Source: Candidatus Nomurabacteria bacterium RIFCSPLOWO2_01_FULL_41_12 (GTDB lineage Bacteria > Patescibacteriota > Minisyncoccia > Phycocordibacterales > UBA9973). From it: DNA of 7,052 nt. The notes below the pieces were generated by a model, which was not told the DNA's origin, made no database searches, and saw nothing but the letters and a program-made list of their open reading frames with translations. The stretch is taken from the NCBI GenBank assembly GCA_001787035.1, contig MFUY01000015.1, positions 30,004 to 37,055 on the forward strand, given 5' to 3'. Below, piece after piece: positions 1 to 5,238 of the stretch. Both the position numbers and the translations under genes were made by a program. Numbering within the stretch: the first letter of the stretch is position 1; every line of letters starts with the position of its first letter.

Positions 1-167
1 TAAAAATTATATTCATTTCTATCTAAAAGCCGGCGAATATACCTGCACTCCGGGCAAAAAGTCGGAGGAGGAACTTTGATTTTTTCATAAAATCCAAAAT
101 CATCCGGCTCTATGGTAAAGTCTTTTTGGCAGTTTTGACATATTCTTTTTTCTATTTTATGTTCCAC
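1..167 (-). CDS. Cysteine-rich zinc-ribbon-like protein, 5' fragment (paralogue 1 of the cluster)
   Basis: This is the first 55 codons of a third copy of the cysteine-rich family; the gene runs off the left edge of the window. The frame is open from a TAA at 177-179 and has no ATG, so I chose the GTG at 165-167, which puts the first cysteine at residue 10 as in the 583-residue paralogue. Cysteines C10, C13, C38 and C41 form the CxxC-x24-CxxCR module. From residue 15 to 42 the protein is identical to residues 13-40 of the 579-residue neighbour, and the DNA over 61-120 matches about 55 of 60 bases, so the two copies are closely related. After the last Cys pair the sequence diverges (RYIRRLLDRNEYNF). 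There is no Shine-Dalgarno site; a TTTAAT box (minus strand, 181-176) would place transcription start about 2 nt before the GTG. Function unknown; zinc binding is inferred from the cysteine spacing. Confidence 0.85.
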   Translation of the reverse strand, partial: MEHKIEKRICQNCQKDFTIEPDDFGFYEKIKVPPPTFCPECRYIRRLLDRNEYNF

Positions 168-201
168 TTTAGTTGATTAAAGTACTTTAGTTGGATAAAG
201 T
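166..201. repeat. Two tandem 18-bp dyad units (ACTTTA-N6-TAAAGT twice)
   Basis: Two adjacent 18-bp units (166-183 and 184-201) match at 16 of 18 positions, differing only at unit positions 11 and 12. Each unit is itself an inverted repeat, ACTTTA, six bases, TAAAGT. This gives four half-sites in alternating orientation at 166-171, 178-183, 184-189 and 196-201, and a perfect 12-bp palindrome (TAAAGTACTTTA, 178-189) across the junction. The array fills nearly all of the 39-bp gap between two family genes and touches the GTG start of the downstream one. It could be a tandem operator or paired weak hairpins in the transcript. No regulator family is recognised from the half-site. Confidence 0.75.
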
Positions 202-206
202 AACTA

Positions 207-1946
207 TCAATACACTTCTTGTTGATAACAACGTTCGCAATACACTATCTCCGGTCGGTCGGGAGCATAGCTGGTTTCAAATTCCACTTCGCATTTCCCT
301 GCTTCGTGAAAATGATTACTTTGTTTACACATGCAAGTCCGATGGCAGAGTTTCAATGGCCTTCCCCTTGCTAAGCGGGCTTGATAACGGCAATAAAAAC
401 ACTTTCTTGGAATAGGAATTTTCATTTTGCGGTAGAAAATGAGTTCATTTGGGATAATTTTATAATTTCTTTCGCATAAAGTACATTTCAAAACTTCTTC
501 AAGAATACTGTCTTCAGCGTCGTTTATAGAATCCGGAATATTTGGCGGCATTAATGTTTCTTTACCCGTAGTTCTTTGTATGTTTTCCTGCCAGTTATAT
601 CCCCTATCTTCTGCTTCTTTTTTTGAGAGTGGCTCTAATTCTGGCGCATAGGTTTCATTATAGCCAAAAGGTGAAAGTTCTATTGGATAAAATTCCCCAT
701 ATTTATAGATATTTCCAATTTTATCTTTATGGGGCATATTGTTCATCTGTTCTATGATTTTCGGGACTATTTTTCCATATTCTTCTTTAGTGTATTGTTT
801 GTTAAAAATACAATAATTTGCATTACGAAGCCCCACACAGCCGAAACAATGCTTACAATTATGACAATGCTGGGTGTATTTAAGATCCTGACTTTTAACC
901 GAAAAGAGAGCGAATAAATTAAGTTGGGAATGGTCTCCAACCACTCCTTCATAGCTTTCAGAAACCCCGCCGGAAAGTGTCATATCATAGCAATCTTTAT
1001 CGGGATTCTTGGCATCGCCTATAAAATCAGAATACCTACAATTTTCGGAACCTTTAGCGACAAAGCAATATTTAACGTTTTTAGAATCAGAAACAATTTC
1101 TCCCAGAGAATTCAGGGTGCGAAACATTAACAGGAACCGGCGCGGATAATTTAAAATAAATTCATCATACTCTTTTTGGGCTTTTTCAACTCCGCTAAAT
1201 GTATCAAGTTTATAATTCTCAACGATTTTTTCGTATTCCTCTTTTGAGTATTGTTTATTTTTAAAAAAATATTTTTTTCCGCGAAGATTCGCACACATAA
1301 AACAATTATGGCAGTCTGTGCAGTCAAATAAGAACTGTGAATCTATGCAAGCTTTACTAACTTGGGAATACTTTAAGTTGTAACACTGGCTAGTCAAAAA
1401 ACACTCATACAAATTTTCACTTTTAGAACGAATAATGTTGCAATCCACTATGTCTCTCCCCTGTAAGATAAAAAAACTATACATGACGCTTTGCACATTC
1501 CAGCCGGAAAAACACATATAGCAATCTTTTGAAAACCACCAGTCGTGCGTATATTCACAGTTGACGCTAGCGATACCGTCGTCATTGACGACGGCCATAT
1601 GCGGCACACTTCCGAGCAGTTCTCTAAATTGTAAAAAGAAAGGGCGCGAAAAATCATAATCCATCGCGTAACTTTTTGGGTCCCATTTGTCGCTCCACCA
1701 GCATTTATTGCAATAAATAGTGAGCCCGGAATCTTCCGAATAAATTGAAATTACTGACTTCTCGCATAAATCGCATTTTCTGTTGTATAAGGACATGTTA
1801 TTTCGCCATGCCCAGCGCCTCTGCCTCCGGCACTCCGGACAAAAGGTCGGTGGTGGGACTTTGATTTTCTCATAAAATCCAAAATCATCCGGCTCAATGG
1901 TAAAGTCTTTTTTACAATTTTGGCAAGTTTTAACTTGCGCTTTCAT
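207..1946 (-). CDS. Cysteine-rich, internally duplicated zinc-ribbon protein of unknown function (579 aa, paralogue 2)
   Basis: Function unknown. The protein has 37 cysteines in 579 residues and no signal peptide or membrane segment, so it is probably cytoplasmic. Layout: ribbon A at 8-40 (C8, C11, C36, C39), resembling the 'probable zinc-ribbon' (zf_trcl-type) pattern of CxxC, FY, then CxxCR; ribbon B with C58, C61, C79 and C82; a repeat-like region at 125-225 ending in a C209-C212-C215-C218 ladder and NKQYSKEEY (230-238); a second such region at 285-380 ending in C361-C364-C367-C370 and NKQYTKEEY (382-390); a YGEF/ELSPFGYNET segment (416-432); ribbon A' (C488, C491, C516, C519); and a C-terminal ribbon (C538, C540, C552, C570, C573). 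Ribbons A and A' have identical spacing. The start at ATG 1946 follows a perfect extended -10 box and has no Shine-Dalgarno site. The stop is TGA. The regular cysteine ladders suggest a metal-stabilised solenoid, which is inference. Confidence 0.9.
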   Translation of the reverse strand: MKAQVKTCQNCKKDFTIEPDDFGFYEKIKVPPPTFCPECRRQRRWAWRNNMSLYNRKCDLCEKSVISIYSEDSGLTIYCNKCWWSDKWDPKSYAMDYDFSRPFFLQFRELLGSVPHMAVVNDDGIASVNCEYTHDWWFSKDCYMCFSGWNVQSVMYSFFILQGRDIVDCNIIRSKSENLYECFLTSQCYNLKYSQVSKACIDSQFLFDCTDCHNCFMCANLRGKKYFFKNKQYSKEEYEKIVENYKLDTFSGVEKAQKEYDEFILNYPRRFLLMFRTLNSLGEIVSDSKNVKYCFVAKGSENCRYSDFIGDAKNPDKDCYDMTLSGGVSESYEGVVGDHSQLNLFALFSVKSQDLKYTQHCHNCKHCFGCVGLRNANYCIFNKQYTKEEYGKIVPKIIEQMNNMPHKDKIGNIYKYGEFYPIELSPFGYNETYAPELEPLSKKEAEDRGYNWQENIQRTTGKETLMPPNIPDSINDAEDSILEEVLKCTLCERNYKIIPNELIFYRKMKIPIPRKCFYCRYQARLARGRPLKLCHRTCMCKQSNHFHEAGKCEVEFETSYAPDRPEIVYCERCYQQEVY

Positions 1947-1952
1947 GAATTG

Positions 1953-1963
1953 TATTATAGCAT
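1953..1963 (+). promoter_or_regulatory. Opposing -10 element for the M15 peptidase gene
   Basis: On the plus strand the same bases offer TATTAT (1953-1958, five of six matches to TATAAT) and, overlapping it, TAGCAT (1958-1963). These predict transcription starts near 1965 or 1970, only 2-7 nt before the ATG at 1972. The element overlaps the minus-strand TATAAT almost completely, so the 25-bp gap between the divergent starts appears to hold one shared core used in both directions. Which box is used cannot be decided from sequence. Confidence 0.4.
1954..1962 (-). promoter_or_regulatory. Extended -10 promoter for the 579-aa gene, probably leaderless
   Basis: On the minus strand the sequence reads TGCTATAAT, a perfect extended -10 element (TGn plus consensus TATAAT). 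Seven bases separate it from the ATG at 1946, so transcription would start at 1947 or 1946 and the mRNA would have essentially no leader. No purine-rich ribosome site precedes the ATG, which fits a leaderless start. I see no convincing -35 box at 16-18 bp spacing; extended -10 promoters can work without one. Confidence 0.65.
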
Positions 1964-1971
1964 TTTACGGT

Positions 1972-2784
1972 ATGAATAAAAATTTATTAAAATCAATTTT
2001 CATAATTATTCTCTTTCTTTTGGTGGCCAGCGCTTCTATTGTCCAAGCCCCGCAAGATAAAGAAAAAGATTTGAGAAAACAAATATTGCTTGAGACGCAA
2101 AAAAAGATGCTAATTGCGGAGAAGAGAGCGTATCTGCTGGGAAAATTTGAACCTGCCCTGCATAAAGATTTCGTCAAAATACCCCTCAAGTTCACCGTGG
2201 CTCAAAATGAGATGTATTTGAGGGTAGAAACTTTTCGCGCTTTTATAGAGATGAGACTAGAGGCCATGAGAGATGGAGTCGCCCTAAATATCGCTTCGGC
2301 TACGAGAAATTTTGACTACCAAAAAAATCTATGGAACAACAAGTGGGCTGGGGTTACGGTCGTGGACGGACAAAATTTATCAGAAAATTTTCGAGATGGA
2401 TTAGAAAGGTTTAAGAAAATTTTAGAATATAGCGCTGCACCGGGAACTTCTAGGCACCACTGGGGCACCGAAATAGACATAAACAATGCGAATCCTTCAT
2501 ATTTTGAAGGGAAATTGGGAGAGAAAGAGTATGAATGGCTTGCGCAAAATGCTTATCGATTCAGTTTTTGCCAGACCTATGACCTAAGAGGTAGTATTAG
2601 GCCGACCGGCTACAATGAAGAGAAGTGGCATTGGTCCTACTTGCCGCTTGCGAGAGTTTTTATGGAAGAATATAAAAATTTAATAAAAGATGAAGACATA
2701 AAAGGATTCTTGGGAGACGAATATGTTCCCTTTCTTAATTTAATCAATGACTATATATTAAGCATTAATCCGGACTGTATTTAA
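1972..2784 (+). CDS. M15B-family (VanY-like) D-alanyl-D-alanine carboxypeptidase, exported or membrane-anchored
   Basis: Predicted zinc D,D-carboxypeptidase acting on peptidoglycan stem peptides outside the cytoplasmic membrane. From the chosen start (270 aa), residues 4-18 are a hydrophobic signal or anchor segment after two lysines, with ASA at 19-21 a plausible cleavage site; cutting after A26 is less likely because P27 follows. A charged helical stretch (28-60) precedes the catalytic domain. The family motifs are all present: SATR (109-112) for substrate binding; S160-x-H162-x2-G165-x3-D169, giving zinc ligands H162 and D169; and E217-x-W-H220, giving the catalytic Glu and third zinc ligand. 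I chose ATG 1972 because it begins directly before the signal segment; in-frame ATGs at 1897 and 1945 lie in or at the start of the divergent gene and would spoil the signal. Its stop overlaps that of the convergent 583-aa gene. The motifs make the family secure; the exact substrate is inferred. Confidence 0.9.
   Translation: MNKNLLKSIFIIILFLLVASASIVQAPQDKEKDLRKQILLETQKKMLIAEKRAYLLGKFEPALHKDFVKIPLKFTVAQNEMYLRVETFRAFIEMRLEAMRDGVALNIASATRNFDYQKNLWNNKWAGVTVVDGQNLSENFRDGLERFKKILEYSAAPGTSRHHWGTEIDINNANPSYFEGKLGEKEYEWLAQNAYRFSFCQTYDLRGSIRPTGYNEEKWHWSYLPLARVFMEEYKNLIKDEDIKGFLGDEYVPFLNLINDYILSINPDCI
2781..2784. other. Convergent stop-codon overlap (TTAA)
   Basis: The palindrome TTAA carries both stop codons: TAA of the M15 peptidase gene (2782-2784, plus) and TAA of the 583-aa gene (2783-2781, minus). 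There is no intergenic space and no hairpin between the two convergent genes, so each transcript must run into the other's 3' end or terminate inside it. Confidence 0.9.
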
Positions 2785-4532
2785 TACACCTCCTGTTGAT
2801 AACACTTTTCGCAATACACTATCTCCGGCCGATCTGGCGCATAAGAAGTCTCAAATTCGTTAGGGCAGTGCGCGTCATTGTGCAGATGGTGCTTGGCTAG
2901 ATTTTTATAAACGCCATTTTCTGATTCCATGCCAGCACATTGGCATAGTCTCGGCCAGAGTTTAGACGGATTTAACTGATTTAATCTTCCATAATAACGA
3001 CAATTCGGACAAAGTCTCGGTAGTGGTAGATTCATTCTTTTATAAAACTCAAGTTCTCTCAGTATGATTCTAAATGCCTTAGTGCAGCCATGCTTGCAAT
3101 CCCCCGCATGGGCACAACCAATAGATTGCTGTAAAATATTCTCTTCCACGCCTTTTATGTCCTCAGGTAATTCTTCCGGCTTAAGAGTGATATTATAATT
3201 TTTAGTATCTGGATCTTGCCACCTTAACCCTTTACTCAAAGCTTCTTCTTTAGTCATAGGAAAATATTCTTGCGCTATTGTTTCATTGTAAGCAAACATT
3301 GACAATTCCATTGGAAGGAATTCCCCATATTCCCCAGCCTTTTTCATTTGGTCAATAATCTTAGCCACCAGAGATTTATATTCTGCTTCTCCATATTGTT
3401 TATTGAAAATACAAAATTCTTTATTTTCTAAGCCGATACAGGCAAAAACATTTTGGCATTTTCTTAACATGAAAGAATATTGAACATCACTAGAATGCAC
3501 TACGCGGAGACAAGACTTAAGATTGTAACTCTTACCGCTACTAGTGCACTCATAAAAAAGTTCACCGTCTCCCCCGCTATAAGAGTCCATAGAATCTTTA
3601 TGCCTCATAATATCCCAGATATATCTTACATTTTCACAATCTTTTATAACAAAACACAGAAAGGCATTCTTAGAACCAACAATATTGTCTCCACTGCAAT
3701 TAGGAGAATTCATAATGTTCAAATTTTTATTGATATTTTTTATGCAAAGTTCTTGAAATTCTATGAGGGCTTTTTCTTTTTCGGAAAAAGAGCCGGAGTT
3801 AAAATTCTCTATTTGTTTTTTGTATTCTTCCTTAGAAAGCTGTTGATTTTTAAAACAGTATTGCTTATTGCGTAAATTGGTACACATAAAACAATCAAGA
3901 CAATTTTTACAATTAAGAAGCATGCTTGAACTGGAGCAATTTTCACAAAATGATAAAAAACTGGAATGACTGCAAGCTATACACTCAATACATTCATATA
4001 AAAACTCCGAGCCCTCAAATACTTGCATGCAATCAACGCAATCCCTGGATTTATTAATCCGATAACCATAAAGGGCATTTGTGGATTGATGGGTCCTGGC
4101 ACAGAGGTAGCAATCTTTTGAACGGCCAATATCATTGTTATAATCACAATTTTCTGAATTTTCAATCCGGAGCGACGGCCAAGGAATTTTGAGCATAAAT
4201 TCTCTCATTTGTTCAAAGAAAGGTCTATTAAAATCATAATCTTGACCGTACTCCATGGGGTCAAATTGGTTACTATACCAAAATGAGTGGTCAAAGACTT
4301 TATGCGGTGAATCCGACGAATAAACAGAAATTATGTCTTTGCTTGTTTTGTCGCATTTTCTTTTATAAAGAATGCGCTCATTACGAAAGCTCATCCTGCG
4401 CATTTGCCTGCACTCCATACACCAGGTCGGCGGTGGAACTTTTATTCTCTCATAAAAATTAAAATCCTCCGGCTCAATCAAGAATTTCTCCCGACAATTT
4501 TGACACACTACATTTTGTGATTTATACTCCAT
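2781..4532 (-). CDS. Cysteine-rich, internally duplicated zinc-ribbon protein of unknown function (583 aa, paralogue 3)
   Basis: Full-length paralogue of the 579-residue protein with 39 cysteines and the same order of parts. Ribbon A is C10, C13, C38, C41; the first ladder is C208-C211-C214-C217; then a KEEY motif (234-237), a reduced second ladder (C359 and C365 only), NKQYGEAEY (377-385), YGEF/ELSMFAYNET (402-418), ribbon A' (C483, C508 and C511, with C473 and C479 before it), and a C-terminal ribbon (C530, C532, C556, C574, C577). The last 25 residues differ from those of paralogue 2 at one position only (K576 for R572). Ribbon B has lost three of its four cysteines: C60 remains, while T63, D81 and F84 replace the others. 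Extra CxxC-type pairs lie at 165-199. No signal peptide or membrane segment is seen. The frame upstream of ATG 4532 has no alternative start before a TAG at 4571-4569. Ribosome site (AGG, 13 nt upstream) and promoter are weak. Function unknown. Confidence 0.9.
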   Translation of the reverse strand: MEYKSQNVVCQNCREKFLIEPEDFNFYERIKVPPPTWCMECRQMRRMSFRNERILYKRKCDKTSKDIISVYSSDSPHKVFDHSFWYSNQFDPMEYGQDYDFNRPFFEQMREFMLKIPWPSLRIENSENCDYNNDIGRSKDCYLCARTHQSTNALYGYRINKSRDCVDCMQVFEGSEFLYECIECIACSHSSFLSFCENCSSSSMLLNCKNCLDCFMCTNLRNKQYCFKNQQLSKEEYKKQIENFNSGSFSEKEKALIEFQELCIKNINKNLNIMNSPNCSGDNIVGSKNAFLCFVIKDCENVRYIWDIMRHKDSMDSYSGGDGELFYECTSSGKSYNLKSCLRVVHSSDVQYSFMLRKCQNVFACIGLENKEFCIFNKQYGEAEYKSLVAKIIDQMKKAGEYGEFLPMELSMFAYNETIAQEYFPMTKEEALSKGLRWQDPDTKNYNITLKPEELPEDIKGVEENILQQSIGCAHAGDCKHGCTKAFRIILRELEFYKRMNLPLPRLCPNCRYYGRLNQLNPSKLWPRLCQCAGMESENGVYKNLAKHHLHNDAHCPNEFETSYAPDRPEIVYCEKCYQQEVY

Positions 4533-4539
4533 AACTTTT

Positions 4540-4608
4540 TTACAACCTGCCCCGTACTGAGCTTTGCTCTAGTATGGGGTTCTGACAATTTTTAATTTCA
4601 CTTTTCAT
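4540..4608 (-). pseudogene. Possible 5' relic of a fourth cysteine-rich family gene (22 codons)
   Basis: A short minus-strand frame starts with MKSEIKNCQN, which lines up without gaps with MKAQVKTCQN of the 579-aa protein (six identities, the rest mostly conservative). Where the family continues with Cys, this frame switches to an unrelated tail exactly at the edge of the 4550-4579 hairpin and stops at TAA 4542-4540, eight bases before the next family gene. I read it as the start of a lost copy cut off by the palindromic element. With only ten residues aligned, chance or an upstream leader peptide cannot be excluded. Confidence 0.35.
4550..4579. repeat. 30-bp hairpin-forming inverted repeat in the scpB / 583-aa gene gap
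   Basis: The arms 4550-4558 (CCCCGTACT) and 4571-4579 (AGTATGGGG) pair along nine positions with one G-T wobble. The stem continues with GAGC (4559-4562) and GCTC (4566-4569) around a TTT loop, with one bulged T at 4570, giving 13 pairs in total. On the minus strand the wobble becomes an A-C mismatch, so the RNA fold is stronger on the plus strand. Neither side has a good T tract, so a simple terminator is doubtful. It may be a dispersed palindromic element. Confidence 0.7.
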
Positions 4609-4616
4609 GATTTAAC

Positions 4617-4644
4617 ATTCTGGTATTCTTGAGAATACCAGAAT
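4617..4644. repeat. 28-bp palindrome just after scpB, possible terminator
   Basis: Arms ATTCTGGTATTCT (4617-4629) and AGAATACCAGAAT (4632-4644) are perfect inverted repeats of 13 bp around two bases. The element begins 9 bp after the scpB stop, where a terminator for scpAB would be expected. However, the stem is AT-rich and the minus-strand sequence after it (GTTAAATC) is not a T run. It could equally be an mRNA-stabilising hairpin, a protein-binding site or a mobile palindrome. Confidence 0.65.
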
Positions 4645-4653
4645 AGAATAGTT

Positions 4654-5238
4654 TTAATATTCTTGACTTTCTTCTTCTAAATTTTTAGCGGCGATACTTA
4701 TTGAATTATTCACTTCACCATAGTCCGGCAATTCCTCCGCATTTTTCACACCCATAAAGGATAAAAGTTCAAAACTGGGCTTGTAAATATAGCGCCTGTT
4801 GTCTTTGGTATCAACTGTTCTTTCTACTAGTCCGCGCACAGACAAAGCGCGCAAAGTAAAGCTGGAGTTCACTCCTCGGATATAGTCAATCTCCGCCCGG
4901 CTTACTCCGTTTTTATAGAGAACGATAGACAGTGTCTCCAGGCTCGCTTTGGAGAGCTCCTTGTTTAATTCTTCTTTTTGCAGATGCTCAATCAAGCTAG
5001 AGTGCTCCGGTGCCGTGCCGAGCGTTATTTCCCCATCATTTTCAAGCATCACTATTCCCCTACCCTGCAAATTATTCTTTAGTTTCTTAATTGCTTCATC
5101 TATTTCTACTTGCCCAAACTTTCCTTGTCCGTCCGAAGCTTTAGCGGAGGAGGATAAAATTTCACTTATCTTTTTTAAAGAAATTGGTTCACCTTTAAAG
5201 AAAAGTATTGCTTCTATTTTTGATTCTAAATTATTCAT
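4654..5238 (-). CDS. scpB: ScpB, segregation and condensation protein B
   Basis: ScpB is a dimeric winged-helix protein that binds the kleisin ScpA in the SMC condensin-like complex, which compacts and separates chromosomes. At 194 residues it has the usual length. The N-terminal winged helix opens with KIEAILFFKGEPISLKKISE (7-26), and the second holds LETLSIVLYK (100-109), then SRAEIDYIRGVNS (113-125) and RGLVER (135-140), all typical of the family. Residues 31-42 (SAKASDGQGKFG) look like an insert in the turn before VEIDEAIKKL and are encoded partly by an imperfect DNA palindrome. The start at ATG 5238 lies 8 bp inside the end of scpA and is preceded by AGGGAG at seven bases, indicating coupled translation. 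Confidence 0.95.
   Translation of the reverse strand: MNNLESKIEAILFFKGEPISLKKISEILSSSAKASDGQGKFGQVEIDEAIKKLKNNLQGRGIVMLENDGEITLGTAPEHSSLIEHLQKEELNKELSKASLETLSIVLYKNGVSRAEIDYIRGVNSSFTLRALSVRGLVERTVDTKDNRRYIYKPSFELLSFMGVKNAEELPDYGEVNNSISIAAKNLEEESQEY
5132..5148. repeat. Imperfect palindrome inside scpB encoding SAKAS
   Basis: The bases TCCG (5132-5135) and CGGA (5145-5148) flank an AAGCTT core (5136-5141) with three extra bases, an imperfect dyad. Read on the minus strand it encodes ScpB residues 31-35, inside a stretch (31-42) that other ScpB proteins do not appear to need. It resembles an in-frame coding palindromic element of the kind known from some other bacteria. The assignment rests on my memory of typical ScpB sequences and on the local symmetry. 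Confidence 0.4.

Noticed and set aside
207..209. TGA recoded as an amino acid (as in some Candidate Phyla Radiation lineages).
   Set aside because: TGA ends the 579-aa gene right after the conserved C-terminal YQQEVY, where the 583-aa paralogue ends with TAA; no in-frame TGA is needed to read any gene here.
191..415. 74-codon plus-strand frame at the left of the window.
   Set aside because: It is antisense to the conserved C-terminal ribbon of the 579-aa protein and has no independent support.
1284..1334. CxxCxxCxxC ladder as a ferredoxin-type 4Fe-4S motif.
   Set aside because: The ferredoxin pattern CxxCxxCx3CP is not present, and the even period of three continues for four cysteines; a metal site of another kind or a structural repeat fits at least as well.
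1897..1971. Longer start for the M15 peptidase (ATG at 1897 or 1945, adding up to 25 residues).
   Set aside because: The extra residues are encoded opposite the start of the divergent 579-aa gene and would place sequence before a well-formed signal segment that begins at ATG 1972.
1947..2784. The M15 gene as cargo of a transposon.
   Set aside because: I see no terminal inverted repeats, target duplications or recombinase; the gene joins its neighbours without extra bases.
3480..3875. 131-codon open frame on the plus strand inside the 583-aa gene.
   Set aside because: It is antisense to a strongly supported coding region, has no recognisable domain, and its open length follows from the low stop frequency opposite cysteine-rich codons.
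4550..4644. The two palindromes as the ends of one insertion sequence or a CRISPR-like array.
   Set aside because: Their arms are unrelated, no transposase lies between them, and there are no regularly spaced direct repeats.
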